Notes under the pieces: model-generated
What the model was told of the DNA's origin: nothing
The model's input: only the letters and a program-made list of their open reading frames with translations
The model's database searches: none
Shown: positions 44,630-54,828 of the stretch, piece after piece
Layout: each line of letters starts with the position of its first letter
Numbering within the stretch: the stretch's first letter is position 1
Assembly (NCBI RefSeq): GCF_001007875.1
Contig: NZ_CP011412.1
Span: forward strand, 1,302,001-1,366,000
Length of the DNA: 64,000 nt
Origin: Sedimenticola thiotaurini
Lineage (GTDB): Bacteria; Pseudomonadota; Gammaproteobacteria; Chromatiales; Chromatiaceae
Direction: 5' to 3'
Position numbers and translations under genes: made by a program

Positions 44630-45001
44630 ATGAAATTCTCAGTTGTGGATCAATCAAACGGTTACACCATTCAGGGCTACACCGACAACAGCGTGACAGT
44701 GAATGGTACGGTTTTTTCCAAAAGCCTGGTGGTTATGGCCGAGCGGGTCATTCCCGACTGGCGCCCGGACTCTTTCCAGGCGCTGCAGGAGACCGACTTT
44801 GCCGCCTTTGTCGATCTGCGCCCGGATCTGGTGGTGCTGGGTACCGGCCAGCAGCAGCGCTTCCCGGATCCGCAACTCTATCGGGCGCTGATCGAAGCCG
44901 GCATCGGTATTGAGGTAATGACCACCCCTGCCGCCTGTCGCACCTATAATATTCTCACGTCGGAGGGCCGCAGGGTGATCAGTGCCTTGCTGTTCAGCTG
45001 A
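44630..45001 (+). CDS. Mth938-like domain protein
   Basis: The 123-residue single-domain protein belongs to the Mth938-like (DUF498) group, related to NDUFAF3-type assembly factors. Visible family pieces are YTIQGYTDNSVTVNG, FSKSLVVM, LVVLGTGQQQRFPDP and VMTTPAACRTYNILTSEGR. No active site is known. It is divergent from alaC and followed by an FAH-family gene 73 bp on, so it may be the first gene of a four-gene run to 46597. Confidence 0.85.
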   Translation: MKFSVVDQSNGYTIQGYTDNSVTVNGTVFSKSLVVMAERVIPDWRPDSFQALQETDFAAFVDLRPDLVVLGTGQQQRFPDPQLYRALIEAGIGIEVMTTPAACRTYNILTSEGRRVISALLFS

Positions 45002-45074
45002 TCTCACCGCCCTGTCGAACCCGGCAGGCAACCGTGCTGTTTGACCACTACCGGCATGCCAACCTGGAGCAAAG

Positions 45075-45686
45075 ATGAACCAGATCCTGTTTGAATCTGA
45101 ACAGATCACCCCATCCAAGGTGGTCTGTATCGGCAGAAACTATGTCGATCACGCCAAGGAGTTGAACAACGACGTTCCGGACTCACCGGTTATTTTCATC
45201 AAGCCCAATTCGGCCATCTGCGGTGAACTTCACGCCGGTACGGACCAGGCGCTGCATTATGAAGGGGAGATCGCACTGCTCATTATGGACGGTGCCATTA
45301 CCGGGGTCGGCTTCGGACTGGACCTGACCAATCGGGAGATTCAAAATCAACTGAAAGCCAAGGGACTCCCCTGGGAGCGGGCCAAGGCGTTCGACGGTGC
45401 CGCCGTCTTCAGCCAGTTTGTGCGGCTCTCGGAACCGCTCGAATCGCTCAGCCTGGAGCTGCTTATCAACGACAAGCTGGTTCAACAGGGTGGCTATGGG
45501 TTGATGATCTTCAAACCGGAGTTTCTGCTGCGGGAGATATCCCGCAGTTTCACCCTGGAGGATGGCGATATCATTCTGACCGGGACCCCCAAGGGGGTTG
45601 GCGCCTTCCAGCGGGGAGACCGGTTCCAGGGTACGATTCTGGCCGCTAACCGACCACTGGTCACCCAGGAGTGGACCGCTCTCTAG
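45075..45686 (+). CDS. Fumarylacetoacetate hydrolase family protein
   Basis: A 203-residue compact FAH-fold protein. The conserved CIGRNYVDHAKELNN lies near residues 17-31, the metal-binding acidic residues are in HYEGEIALLI, and DLTNREIQNQLKAKGLPW, GGYGLMIFKP and LTGTPKGVGAFQRGD follow. Family members hydrolyse or decarboxylate acylpyruvates and similar 2-oxoacids, or act on oxaloacetate. The exact substrate is unknown. GGAG precedes the ATG by five bases. Two thioesterases follow directly. Confidence 0.9.
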   Translation: MNQILFESEQITPSKVVCIGRNYVDHAKELNNDVPDSPVIFIKPNSAICGELHAGTDQALHYEGEIALLIMDGAITGVGFGLDLTNREIQNQLKAKGLPWERAKAFDGAAVFSQFVRLSEPLESLSLELLINDKLVQQGGYGLMIFKPEFLLREISRSFTLEDGDIILTGTPKGVGAFQRGDRFQGTILAANRPLVTQEWTAL

Positions 45687-45705
45687 AGGGAGTTACAGCT
45701 GACTT

Positions 45706-46155
45706 ATGAATCAATTAACACACTATGCACCGGATGATGTTCAGGCGGTGATGGAACAGTTGCCACAGATCCGGGCACTGAGGTTGACCGTGGTGGATAT
45801 GCAGCGGGGCTCCTGCCTGTTCCGGGTCGAATACGCCCCCCACCTGGTGGGTAACCTGGAAAGCGGCGTGATCCACGGTGGCGTTATCACCACCCTGCTG
45901 GACAGTGCCGGTGGTGCCGCCGCCTTTAGCGTGGCGCCACTCAACTCCACTGTGGCCACCCTGGACCTGCGGATCGACTATCTGAAAAAGGCGGAGCCGG
46001 GAAAATCCATACTGGGCTTTGCCGAGTGCTACCGACAGACCCCGCACATACTGTTCGTAAAGGGCCACGCCTACCACGACCAGCCGGAGGACCCGATTGC
46101 CCATTTTGTCGCCAGTTTCATGATTGGCTCAACAGGACCCGCCTCTGATGCATAA
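45706..46155 (+). CDS. PaaI-family thioesterase (first of a pair)
   Basis: The 149-residue hotdog-fold protein has the family pattern ESGVIHGGVITTLLDSAGG (about 60-78), where HGG and the following Asp are the active-site region, and ATLDLRIDYLKKAEPG. It probably hydrolyses an acyl-CoA. The stop overlaps the next start (ATGCATAA), so the two are made together. The pair may act on the same acyl-CoA as a heteromer or on different chain types. It follows the FAH gene by 19 bp. Confidence 0.89.
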   Translation: MNQLTHYAPDDVQAVMEQLPQIRALRLTVVDMQRGSCLFRVEYAPHLVGNLESGVIHGGVITTLLDSAGGAAAFSVAPLNSTVATLDLRIDYLKKAEPGKSILGFAECYRQTPHILFVKGHAYHDQPEDPIAHFVASFMIGSTGPASDA

Positions 46156-46597
46156 CAGTGAATCCTCGTTGTTTGAAAAAGTGATGGCGCTGAAAGCGGC
46201 CGGTGAGTTTGCCGCTATCAGTGCCCTAATCCCCTACAGTGCCTTTGTCGGGCTCGAACTGGTTTCAGATGATCAGGGCCTGACCACCATTTTACGCGCA
46301 AAGCCGAGTAATGTTGGGAATAGCAGCATTCCCGCAGTGCATGGCGGTGTGGTTGGTGCGATGCTGGAACACGCCGGGGTGATGCACATTATCCACGAGT
46401 GTGAAATCAGCCGCTTCCCGAGGATTATCAATATTTCCGTGGATTACCTGCGACCCTGTCTGGGTAACCAGGATACCTTCGCCAGGGGTTACCTGATCAG
46501 GCAGGGCCGCAGTGTGTCCAATGTTCGGATAGAGGCGTGGCAGGCGGATCGGCAGCGACCGGTGGCTGCTGCCCATGCCCATTTTCTGATGGGTTAG
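46148..46597 (+). CDS. PaaI-family thioesterase (second of a pair)
   Basis: Another 149-residue hotdog protein starting at 46148, eight bases inside its neighbour. The SIPAVHGGVVGAMLEHAGV block carries a Glu-His pattern in place of the usual catalytic Asp, and INISVDYLRPCLG matches the shared family strand. AGGAC lies about ten bases upstream. Sequence similarity between the two is only moderate, so they are an old duplication. The altered active site suggests a different acyl group or a non-catalytic partner. Confidence 0.87.
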   Translation: MHNSESSLFEKVMALKAAGEFAAISALIPYSAFVGLELVSDDQGLTTILRAKPSNVGNSSIPAVHGGVVGAMLEHAGVMHIIHECEISRFPRIINISVDYLRPCLGNQDTFARGYLIRQGRSVSNVRIEAWQADRQRPVAAAHAHFLMG

Positions 46598-46637
46598 GCG
46601 GCGGGATCTGTCGCGGCGGGACAGTGCGGTTTAAAAA

Positions 46638-46667
46638 GATGGGCACAGGCCATGTGCCCACCCTGCC
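46638..46667 (-). repeat. REP-like hairpin between the thioesterases and purF
   Basis: A 7-bp stem TGGGCAC (46640-46646) and GTGCCCA (46654-46660) with a 7-nt loop, followed by CCCTGCC. The stem, loop length and CCCT(A/G)CC flank match the RAYT-associated REPs at 18.0 and 18.6 kb. It lies between two converging transcripts. Confidence 0.75.
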
Positions 46668-46682
46668 AAAGGTCAGACACCG

Positions 46683-48197
46683 CTAGCGATTGTTGTGCAG
46701 GCCGATCACCACGTCTGCACCGGAACTATCGCCCTGCTTGGCCGAGTCATTACGGATCAGTTCCAACTGCTCCAGGTACTGGGGACTTACGTCCCCGGTC
46801 ACGTACTGACCATCGAATACAGCGGTATCAAAACGTTTTACCGCCGACTTGTCCTCCTTCTTGACCGCCGCAATCAGATCTTCCAGATCCTGGAAGATCA
46901 GTCGATCGGCCCCAATGATCTCCTGCACTTCCTCGATGCTGCGATTAAAGGCCACCAGTTCGTGGGCCGATGGCATGTCGATACCGTACACATTGGGGTG
47001 TTTGACCGGCGGTGCAGCGGAGGCGAAATAGACCCGGGTGGCACCGGCCTCACGGGCCATCTGCACAATCTGCTGGGAGGTGGTGCCACGTACAATGGAG
47101 TCGTCCACCAGCAGTACCCTTTTATCCTTGAATTCTGAGTCGATCGCATTGAGTTTCTGCCGCACCGACTTCCGCCGCACCTGCTGGCCGGGCATGATGA
47201 AGGTTCGACCGATATAGCGGTTCTTGATAAAGCCCTCCGCATACTCCACGCCCAGCGCATTGGCCAGCGCCAGCGCGGCGGTACGGCTGGTATCGGGAAT
47301 CGGGATAACCACGTCGATATCGTGATCGGGCCAGTCCCGTTGAATCTTGCTGGCCAGTTTGGCCCCCATACGGGAGCGGGCCTTGTGCACAAAGATATCG
47401 TCAATAATGGAGTCGGGACGGGCGAAATAGACAAACTCGAAAATGCAGGGGGTGTGTTCGGTATGGGCTGCGCAGACACAGCTATGCAGCTTGCCGGTCA
47501 TATCGATATAGATCGCTTCACCCGGCGCCAGGTCCCGCACCAGTTCGAAATCCTGGGAATCAAGCGCCACGCTCTCAGAGGCGATCATGTATTCCGTACC
47601 CTGATCGGTCTCACGCTTACCAAACACAATGGGGCGGATACCGTGGGGGTCACGAAATGCCACCATGCCGTAACCGATGATCATGGCAACCGCGGCATAG
47701 CCACCCCGGGAACGACGGTGTACGGCCGCCACTGCCTTGAACACGTCATTCTCATCAATCCGCAGTTTACCCAGGCTGTGCAGCTCATGGGCAAACACGT
47801 TCAGCAGCACTTCCGAATCGGATGAGGTATTGATGTGGCGCAAATCTTCCCGGTACAGGTCACCCTTTAACTCATCGGCATTGGTCAGGTTGCCGTTATG
47901 GGCCAGGGTGATACCGTAGGGTGAGTTGACGTAGAAGGGCTGCGCCTCGGCCGATGACGAGCTGCCGGCGGTAGGGTAGCGGACATGGCCTATCCCCATA
48001 TTCCCCTTCAGATTGATCATGTGTTCGGTCCTGAACACATCCCGCGCCAGGCCATTGTCCTTACGCAGATGAATTTTCCTGCCATCCAGAGTGACGATTC
48101 CAGCCGCATCCTGTCCACGATGCTGCAACACCATCAGCGCCTCGTAGATCCCTTGATTCACCGGGCTGTAACCGAAGATTCCGACAATACCACACAT
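46683..48197 (-). CDS. purF: Amidophosphoribosyltransferase
   Basis: A 504-residue glutamine amidotransferase that starts purine synthesis by making phosphoribosylamine. It begins MCGIVGIFG, so Cys2 becomes the N-terminal nucleophile directly without propeptide processing. The PRPP-binding region is [18 protein letters not shown] near residue 360. The C-terminus is typical. It lies after cvpA, as in many gammaproteobacteria (cvpA-purF), with a gap of 43 bp. A REP-like hairpin follows its stop. Confidence 0.98.
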   Translation of the reverse strand: MCGIVGIFGYSPVNQGIYEALMVLQHRGQDAAGIVTLDGRKIHLRKDNGLARDVFRTEHMINLKGNMGIGHVRYPTAGSSSSAEAQPFYVNSPYGITLAHNGNLTNADELKGDLYREDLRHINTSSDSEVLLNVFAHELHSLGKLRIDENDVFKAVAAVHRRSRGGYAAVAMIIGYGMVAFRDPHGIRPIVFGKRETDQGTEYMIASESVALDSQDFELVRDLAPGEAIYIDMTGKLHSCVCAAHTEHTPCIFEFVYFARPDSIIDDIFVHKARSRMGAKLASKIQRDWPDHDIDVVIPIPDTSRTAALALANALGVEYAEGFIKNRYIGRTFIMPGQQVRRKSVRQKLNAIDSEFKDKRVLLVDDSIVRGTTSQQIVQMAREAGATRVYFASAAPPVKHPNVYGIDMPSAHELVAFNRSIEEVQEIIGADRLIFQDLEDLIAAVKKEDKSAVKRFDTAVFDGQYVTGDVSPQYLEQLELIRNDSAKQGDSSGADVVIGLHNNR

Positions 48198-48240
48198 GAT
48201 CCGTCTACCCTTGAGAGTCTTCTCAATCGTTAATCAAGCG

Positions 48241-48729
48241 TTAAACAAATTTAAACTTCTCGCCAATATCCGCAGGTAGCAGCTGTTTCAACCAGATAGC
48301 CAGCTCCTGAAAATATCCGATCAATTGTGACTCCTTCCACCAGGGATCGTTTGGAAAGGGTGTCAACCCCGCCAAAAGCACCAGTATCGCTACCAGTATA
48401 GCCCCCCGAGCTGCTCCAAACAGAATACCGATGAGCCGGTCGGTGCCACTCAGGCCGGTCTTGTCCACCAGCTGACCCATCAGGAAATTAACCAGCGCAC
48501 CCACCATCAGGGTCGCGATAAAGAGTATCAGGAAAGCGGCACCGAGCCGGACCGAGGGTACGGTGAACCAGTCCAGTTGCAGTGCCAGTTTGCGGAAAAA
48601 GGTCCAGGCGACCCAGAAGGCGAGCACCCAGGCGGCTAGGGACAGGGCCTCACGCACGAAACCACGCATCAGACTGATAATCGCCGAAAGCCCAATAATG
48701 CCGAGAATGACGAAATCGATCCAGATCAT
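48241..48729 (-). CDS. cvpA: CvpA family membrane protein
   Basis: A 162-residue inner-membrane protein with four hydrophobic helices; the N-terminal FVILGIIGLSAIISLMRGFVREALSL is the usual CvpA start (quoted in part: IDFVILGIIGLSAII). GTDRLIGILFGAARGAILV is the third conserved segment. CvpA is needed for colicin V production in E. coli and has been linked to envelope stress; its chemistry is not known. It precedes purF by 43 bp. Confidence 0.94.
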   Translation of the reverse strand: MIWIDFVILGIIGLSAIISLMRGFVREALSLAAWVLAFWVAWTFFRKLALQLDWFTVPSVRLGAAFLILFIATLMVGALVNFLMGQLVDKTGLSGTDRLIGILFGAARGAILVAILVLLAGLTPFPNDPWWKESQLIGYFQELAIWLKQLLPADIGEKFKFV

Positions 48730-48864
48730 TCAGAACAGGCCTGGGTAGTGGGTAGAAACCTAAAACTCATAAAAGGAATTTTTATCTTTGAAAGCGGTTA
48801 ATTTTATCAGAGGCTCATAGGGAGCAGAAGCGATTAATGTCATGCTGACCGATCAGCCCCCCTA

Positions 48865-49491
48865 TCAAGGATAGGATCTGACTCTGCCCTTTAAATCCAG
48901 TGACTTTATATCCTTGTTCAGCTTGACCAGCATCTGGTCTGCCAGTTTCCGATCAACTTCCGGCCCCACCATGACCCGGAACAGGGTCTTGCCATCCACA
49001 GCGGCCTGTTCCATAAAGGCGGCATACTTCATGTTGCGAATGGTCTCCACCAGCTTCTCCGCATTCTCCCGATTGGAGAAACTGCCCACCTGGATCACCC
49101 AGGCGGCCAGCCCTTCCCGGGGCTGCACAGGCTGGGGTTTTTCTACCGGCGGGGCTTGGACAGGCGGCGCCTTGTTCTCCGCCACTGTGGGTACCGCAGT
49201 CTGTTCGACAGGTGCAGTGGGTTCGGGCGTCTCCGGAGTTGGGGCAGGTGCCGGCGGCGGCGTCAGGGGCACAATCTCCGGCCGCTGTGACAGCGGTGGA
49301 ATCGACAACTCCTCATCCTCGGCTGGAATCACCCGGGAAGAGAAATCCTGCGCTGGTTTGGGCGGTATATTGGTTTCAGTAATGCCGCTTTCCACCATCG
49401 GCTCATCATCCAACAGCATGGGCACGAAGATCACTACCAGTGACACCAGCACCGTCGCCCCTACCAGGCGTTTTTTTAATGTTTCATCCAC
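48865..49491 (-). CDS. dedD: SPOR-domain cell-division protein (DedD-like)
   Basis: The 208-residue protein has an N-terminal cytoplasmic tail, one membrane helix (about 9-27), a Pro/Ala/Thr-rich periplasmic linker (about 65-125) and a C-terminal SPOR domain, AAWVIQVGSFSNRENAEKL to RVMVGPEVDRK. SPOR domains bind septal peptidoglycan. Position between folC and cvpA and the overall layout identify it as the DedD orthologue. It would act at the division site. Confidence 0.9.
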   Translation of the reverse strand: MDETLKKRLVGATVLVSLVVIFVPMLLDDEPMVESGITETNIPPKPAQDFSSRVIPAEDEELSIPPLSQRPEIVPLTPPPAPAPTPETPEPTAPVEQTAVPTVAENKAPPVQAPPVEKPQPVQPREGLAAWVIQVGSFSNRENAEKLVETIRNMKYAAFMEQAAVDGKTLFRVMVGPEVDRKLADQMLVKLNKDIKSLDLKGRVRSYP

Positions 49492-49601
49492 GTCGTATAT
49501 CCTATACCCATTTACAGGCCGTTCCTATTATAGGGACGGATCGAACCACCGTTCCAGCCCCCCGGCAAGAATAGATCCGGGCATCCACTGATCGTCCTGC
49601 C

Positions 49602-50864
49602 TCAGAGCAGTTTGACCACATCACCCACACTGTAGAAGGATCCGAACACCACAATACGATCACCCTCGCCAGCACTCTCCCTGGCAGCCGCGAAGGCCGC
49701 TGCCACATGGTCGAAATCGCGCCACTGCTGCGGTTCTATCCCCTGGTTCTGCAGCGCCTCATGTAATCGGGAGAGGCTGGCTGCCCGCCCCGTATCGATG
49801 GGAAACAGATACCACTCATCGATGCGTGAAGAGACCGCCTGCACCACCCGTTCAATATCCTTGTCCGCCAGCATGGAGAAAACAGCAATGGTTCGACCGT
49901 GACAGAACATGTCACCCAGATTGCCGGAGAGTGCCTGGGCAGCCTGGGCGTTGTGCGCCACATCCAGGATCACCTGGGGATCACGCCCAACCACCTGGTA
50001 GCGGCCAAACAGCTGGGTCTCCTGCAATCCGTAACGGATCGACTGCTGATCCAGCGGCAATGCATCGCGCAACAGCTCCAGCACCATCAGAGCGGCAGCC
50101 GCATTCTGCAACTGGTAGTCTCCGCGCATATAGGGCAGCGGCAGTGAATGGCGGGGATGATCCCCATGCAACCAGTCCCAGCCCTGATCCTGCCGGCGCC
50201 ACTGGTAGTCCTGCCCGGCCCGTAACAGCCTGGCACCGGTCTGATCAGCCACCTGCTGTATGGAGTCCGGCATCGCATCAGCGGCAAACACCACCGGCCG
50301 GCCGCCCCGCATGATGCCGGCTTTTTCCCGGCCAATCAGCTCCCGGGTTTCACCCAGCCAGTCAGTGTGATCTATCTCCACGTTGGTGATCAGGGCCACA
50401 TCAGCGTCGATGATATTGACCGCATCCAGGCGTCCGCCCAGGCCGACCTCCAGCACCACCACGTCCAGCCCGGCGCCGGCAAACAGATCAAGAGCCGCCA
50501 GTGTACCGAACTCGAAATAGGTAAGTTGGCTCTCCCCACGGGCCTGGTCAACTCGTTCAAATGCCTCGCAAAGCTGGTCATCCGTGACCGGTTTGCCGTC
50601 AATCAGAATACGCTCGTTATAACGTACCAGGTGCGGCGAGGTATAACAGCCAACCCGGTAGCTGGCAGAGCGCAACATCGCCTCCAGGAATCCCACACAG
50701 GAACCCTTGCCGTTGGTACCCCCCACTGTGATCACCTTGCAGTCCAGCGGCGCCGCACGAAGCTGCTGCCAGACCGCACTGACCCGCTCCAGGCCCAGCT
50801 CGATCTCTTTCGGATGCAGCTGGCTTTGCCAGTCCAGCCACTCATCAAGGTTGTTAAAGCGCAT
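49602..50864 (-). CDS. folC: Folylpolyglutamate/dihydrofolate synthase
   Basis: A 420-residue Mur-ligase-fold enzyme. The P-loop is VITVGGTNGKGSCVGFLEAM (about 43-62), preceded by ERVSAVWQQL, and the carbamylated-lysine/ribose region is in ALITNVEIDHTDWLG and IGREKAGIMR. It adds glutamate to dihydropteroate and folates. The usual neighbours accD upstream and the DedD-like SPOR gene downstream are present. The accD-folC gap is 139 bp. Confidence 0.95.
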   Translation of the reverse strand: MRFNNLDEWLDWQSQLHPKEIELGLERVSAVWQQLRAAPLDCKVITVGGTNGKGSCVGFLEAMLRSASYRVGCYTSPHLVRYNERILIDGKPVTDDQLCEAFERVDQARGESQLTYFEFGTLAALDLFAGAGLDVVVLEVGLGGRLDAVNIIDADVALITNVEIDHTDWLGETRELIGREKAGIMRGGRPVVFAADAMPDSIQQVADQTGARLLRAGQDYQWRRQDQGWDWLHGDHPRHSLPLPYMRGDYQLQNAAAALMVLELLRDALPLDQQSIRYGLQETQLFGRYQVVGRDPQVILDVAHNAQAAQALSGNLGDMFCHGRTIAVFSMLADKDIERVVQAVSSRIDEWYLFPIDTGRAASLSRLHEALQNQGIEPQQWRDFDHVAAAFAAARESAGEGDRIVVFGSFYSVGDVVKLL

Positions 50865-51003
50865 AGGGATATCTACCTGTAGACAGGATCAGGGCCACCC
50901 TGTCCAGGGCACTCAAAGCATTGCTGCGGCATCGTGCCCATCCGGACAGGGTTCAGGGCAGGACACCCGACGACCTGAACAGAGCCGGCGGGATTTCCAC
51001 CGC

Positions 51004-51909
51004 TTACTCGGTCGGTGTCGCCAGGGCGACGGAGTCGTCCGCAGGTTTGTTGGGTTTGGGTTGATGGGTCAGGATACTCAGCAGATCAGCCAGCTTGTCG
51101 CGCATCTCGCGCCGGTCGATGATCATGTCCAGGGTGCCGTGTTCCAGCAAAAACTCGCTGCGTTGGAATCCGTCCGGCAGGGTCTCCCGCACGGTCTGCT
51201 CAATCACCCGGGGTCCGGCAAAGCCGATCAGGGCATTCGGCTCGGCCACGTTCAGATCCCCCAGCATGGCGAAACTGGCGGAGACTCCACCGGTGGTGGG
51301 GTCGGTCAACACGGAAATGTATGGAATCCCCTGCTCCCGCATCTTGTGCAGGGCTGCACTGGTCTTGGCCATCTGCATCAGGGAGAAGAGCGACTCCTGC
51401 ATCCGGGCGCCACCACTGGCGGCAAAGCAGATGAAGGGTATGCGCTGCTCCAGCGCCACATTGACCCCCTGGACAAACTTCTCGCCCACCACGGAACCCA
51501 TGGAGCCCCCCATAAAGCTGAATTCAAAGGCCGCCGAAACCACCGGCAGACCTTTCAGGGTGCCCTGCAAGACAATCAGTGCATCCTTCTCTCCCGTCGC
51601 CTTCTGGGCCTGGGTGAGCCGGTCCTTGTACTTTTTACTGTCTTTGAATTTGAGCGGATCGGTGGGTGATAACTCGTTGGCGATCTCGCTGGTGGAATCG
51701 GCATCGAGAAACGCCTCCAGACGCTTGCGTGCGCCGATCCGGTTATGGTGGCTGCACTTGGGGCAGACGTCGAGATTGCGCTCCATCTCGGCGCGGTAGA
51801 GGACTGCGCCACAGCCGGGACACTTGGTCCAAAGACCTTCTGGAACCGCCCGCTTGTTGCCACCTTCCGTACGGATACGGCTCGGCATCAGTTTTTCAAA
51901 CCAACTCAT
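51004..51909 (-). CDS. accD: Acetyl-CoA carboxylase carboxyltransferase subunit beta
   Basis: The 301-residue protein has a full N-terminal zinc ribbon: [19 protein letters not shown] (Cys about 28 and 31) followed by CPKCSHHNR (about 47, 50). The carboxyltransferase domain follows, with [25 protein letters not shown] and [15 protein letters not shown]. It partners AccA to carry carboxyl from biotin to acetyl-CoA. The start [12 protein letters not shown] is canonical. It lies 70 bp after trpA. Confidence 0.97.
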   Translation of the reverse strand: MSWFEKLMPSRIRTEGGNKRAVPEGLWTKCPGCGAVLYRAEMERNLDVCPKCSHHNRIGARKRLEAFLDADSTSEIANELSPTDPLKFKDSKKYKDRLTQAQKATGEKDALIVLQGTLKGLPVVSAAFEFSFMGGSMGSVVGEKFVQGVNVALEQRIPFICFAASGGARMQESLFSLMQMAKTSAALHKMREQGIPYISVLTDPTTGGVSASFAMLGDLNVAEPNALIGFAGPRVIEQTVRETLPDGFQRSEFLLEHGTLDMIIDRREMRDKLADLLSILTHQPKPNKPADDSVALATPTE

Positions 51910-51979
51910 GGTTAAATCCTGTCTATGCTCTGTATAGCTTAAGCTGGAATGCGTGGATCAGTATCCTGCCGCACCCCGG

Positions 51980-52786
51980 TTAATTCAGGTCAATGGCATG
52001 ACGCATATCGGAGAGAATCCCGGCTACGGCCGGTGCAATCGCCGCCGGCGTTTCACGCAACTCTTCAATACGTCTCACCAGTACACTGCCCACAATAACT
52101 GCATCCGACACCTGTGCCACGGACCGGGCCATTTCGGCATCCTTGATGCCAAACCCGACCCCCACTGGCAGTTGGGTATGCCGGCGTATCCGGTCGGTCA
52201 TGGCCGACACTTCATCGATTGCCAGATGGGCGGCACCCGTAATACCTTTTACCGAGACATAATAGACAAATCCACTGGCCGTATCACAGATACGCTGCAT
52301 TCGATCTTCAGTGGTGGTGGGTGCCATCAGAAATATGGGATCGATATCCCGTGGGCGCAGGGATGAGAGCAGGTCATCCGCCTCTTCCGGCGGCAGATCC
52401 ACCGTCAGGACGCCATCCACCCCCGCCTCCTCGGCAGCCAGGGCAAACCCCTCGTAGCCCATCACTTCAATGGGATTCAGATACCCCATCAGGATGACCG
52501 GAGTGGTCTGATCCTGCTCCCGGAAACTGTGTACCATGGCCAGCACATCCCGCAGGCTGACGCCGTGCTCAAGGGCCCGCTCGCTGGCGCGCTGGATCAC
52601 CGGACCATCCGCCATCGGATCGGAAAAGGGCACGCCCAGTTCGATGATATCGGCCCCGGCCGCCACCATGGCGTGCATCAACGGCACCGTGATGCCCGGC
52701 TCCGGATCCCCGGCGGTAACAAATGGGATGAGCGCAACCCGCCCCTGCTCTTTCAACTGTTTGAAGCAATTACTGATTCTGCTCAT
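51980..52786 (-). CDS. trpA: Tryptophan synthase alpha subunit
   Basis: A 268-residue TIM barrel. The catalytic Glu is in [18 protein letters not shown] (about 44-61), where the Asp after PMA is the second active residue. It cleaves indole-glycerol phosphate and passes indole to TrpB. The start overlaps the trpB stop by four bases (ATGA). [13 protein letters not shown] and a C-terminal [13 protein letters not shown] complete the phosphate site. Confidence 0.97.
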   Translation of the reverse strand: MSRISNCFKQLKEQGRVALIPFVTAGDPEPGITVPLMHAMVAAGADIIELGVPFSDPMADGPVIQRASERALEHGVSLRDVLAMVHSFREQDQTTPVILMGYLNPIEVMGYEGFALAAEEAGVDGVLTVDLPPEEADDLLSSLRPRDIDPIFLMAPTTTEDRMQRICDTASGFVYYVSVKGITGAAHLAIDEVSAMTDRIRRHTQLPVGVGFGIKDAEMARSVAQVSDAVIVGSVLVRRIEELRETPAAIAPAVAGILSDMRHAIDLN

Positions 52787-54000
52787 AGTTTCAGTCCATC
52801 CAGTGCTGCCACGGTGTGCATATCCTTGTCACCACGACCGGAGAGATTAACCAGTATGGTCCGCTGCTGATCCATTTCCCGGGCCAGCTTGAGGGCATAG
52901 GCGATGGCATGACTCGACTCCAGGGCCGGGATAATACCCTCCACCCGGGTCAGGGTGTGGAATGCCGCCAACGCCTCCTGATCGGTAGCCGCCACGTACT
53001 TGGCACGGCCCACATCCTTCAACCAGGCGTGTTCGGGACCGACCCCCGGATAGTCCAGGCCGGCCGAGATGGAGTGGGTCTCAATGATCTGGCCGTTGGG
53101 ATCCTCCATAAGATAGGTGCGGTTACCATGCAGCACGCCAGGTGTTCCGGCACAAAGTGGCGCCGCGTGACGCCCGGAATCGAGCCCGTCACCCGCCGCT
53201 TCAACACCGTAGATGGCCACCGAGCTGTCGTTCAGGAAGGGATAGAAGAGCCCGATCGCATTGGAGCCACCACCCACACAGGCCACCAGCGCATCCGGCA
53301 GATCACCGGTCTGCTCCTGCATCTGCAACTTGGCCTCACGCCCGATGACCGCCTGAAAATCCCGCACCATGGCCGGATAGGGATGGGGTCCGGCCACCGT
53401 GCCGATAATATAGAAGGTATCGTCGATATTGGTCACCCAGTCCCGCATCGCCTCATTCAGGGCATCCTTGAGCGTCCTGGAGCCGGACTTCACCGACTCA
53501 ACCCGGGCACCCAGCAGCTTCATGCGATAGACATTGGCCTCCTGACGGGCAATATCCACCTCGCCCATATAGACCACGCACTCCAGACCCAGTCTGGCGG
53601 CGACCGTGGCGGTGGCCACGCCGTGTTGACCGGCACCGGTCTCGGCAATAATGCGGGTCTTGCCCATCCGCTTGGCCAGCAGCGCCTGACCGATGGTGTT
53701 GTTCACCTTGTGCGCGCCGGTATGATTGAGATCCTCACGTTTCAGGTAGATCTGGGCGCCGCCATTCTCCCGACTCAACCGCTGGGCGTAGTAGACCGGC
53801 GATGGACGTCCCACATAGTTGGCCAGATCGGCATCCAGCTCGGCCAGAAAAGTCGCATCCTGCATATATTTTTCATAGGCAGCGCGCAGCTCTTCCAGCG
53901 GCTCCATCAAGGTTTCGGAGACAAACAGGCCGCCATAGGGGCCGAAATGCCCCCGGGCATCCGGCATATGGGTGAAATCTACGGTTTTATCGGTTGGCAC
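52783..54000 (-). CDS. trpB: Tryptophan synthase beta subunit
   Basis: A 405-residue PLP enzyme that joins indole and serine. The PLP lysine lies in [17 protein letters not shown] near residue 96; the phosphate loop is [15 protein letters not shown]. The start overlaps trpF by 14 bases, and its stop overlaps trpA by four, so trpF-trpB-trpA are tightly coupled. The N-terminal [18 protein letters not shown] is typical. Confidence 0.98.
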   Translation of the reverse strand: MPTDKTVDFTHMPDARGHFGPYGGLFVSETLMEPLEELRAAYEKYMQDATFLAELDADLANYVGRPSPVYYAQRLSRENGGAQIYLKREDLNHTGAHKVNNTIGQALLAKRMGKTRIIAETGAGQHGVATATVAARLGLECVVYMGEVDIARQEANVYRMKLLGARVESVKSGSRTLKDALNEAMRDWVTNIDDTFYIIGTVAGPHPYPAMVRDFQAVIGREAKLQMQEQTGDLPDALVACVGGGSNAIGLFYPFLNDSSVAIYGVEAAGDGLDSGRHAAPLCAGTPGVLHGNRTYLMEDPNGQIIETHSISAGLDYPGVGPEHAWLKDVGRAKYVAATDQEALAAFHTLTRVEGIIPALESSHAIAYALKLAREMDQQRTILVNLSGRGDKDMHTVAALDGLKL

Positions 54001-54610
54001 GCTCTACTCCTCGCATGAATGCCCTGATCTTTTCTGCATCCTTGATACCCTTCTCCCGTTCCACGCCGCCACTGACATCAACCGCGTAGGGGCTGCTCTG
54101 TCGAATGGCATCTTCCACATTGTCCGGGGAGAGCCCACCGGCCAGGATAATCCGGCTCCCCATACTCGCCGGGATACGTTCCCAGTCAAAAGTAGCACCG
54201 GTGCCGCCCGGTTTGCCGGGTTGATAACTGTCCAGCAACAATCCCTGCGCGGAGTGGTAGAGCCTGTCCTGCTCGGCCAGATCCACACCGGGACGCATAC
54301 GCACTGCCTTGATGTAGGGGCGACCCTGTCCTGCGCAGAAGGCCGGGCTCTCGTCACCATGGAACTGCAGCAGATCCAGTGGCACGCTCTTCAGCACCTC
54401 CGCCACCTCGTCGGCCGCAGCATTCACAAACAGTCCGACCGCAGTGACAAAGGGCGGCAGGTTGTGAATGATCTGTGCTGCCCGGGATAGACTGATAGCC
54501 CGCGGACTCGGCTGATAGAACACCAGTCCGATCGCATCCGCGCCTGCTTCGACCGCAGCAGCAGCATCTTCAGGACGGGTGATACCGCAAATTTTTACCC
54601 GGGTTCTCAT
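53987..54610 (-). CDS. trpF: Phosphoribosylanthranilate isomerase
   Basis: The 207-residue barrel begins [18 protein letters not shown] from the start at 54610; the longer open frame upstream does not resemble the family. The catalytic Cys is in KICGIT, the general acid Asp is near [11 protein letters not shown] or later, and phosphate contacts are [11 protein letters not shown] and VDVSGGVE. It isomerises N-(5-phosphoribosyl)anthranilate in tryptophan synthesis. It heads the trpFBA set after truA, with a gap of 218 bp that probably holds the promoter. Confidence 0.95.
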   Translation of the reverse strand: MRTRVKICGITRPEDAAAAVEAGADAIGLVFYQPSPRAISLSRAAQIIHNLPPFVTAVGLFVNAAADEVAEVLKSVPLDLLQFHGDESPAFCAGQGRPYIKAVRMRPGVDLAEQDRLYHSAQGLLLDSYQPGKPGGTGATFDWERIPASMGSRIILAGGLSPDNVEDAIRQSSPYAVDVSGGVEREKGIKDAEKIRAFMRGVERANR

Positions 54611-54828
54611 AAAACAGTTAACAATACAGGATCGTGGTGAATTGAGAAAGATCTTACCCGCTATCGGGATCGAACGCAGTCTAAAAAAATCCTGCTCAGC
54701 GGTGCAAACTGATCCGCCCCCCTGCGTCCAAGACCACGAAGAATACAACAGTGATCTCTCTACATCATCCGCTGTTCGCTGACCAGCCGGGTAAGCGGAT
54801 AAAGGCAGCGGTCAATTCACGACGCCGG

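Noticed and set aside
52816-54018. 400-codon plus-strand frame opposite trpB
   Set aside because: Exact shadow of trpB with no independent support.
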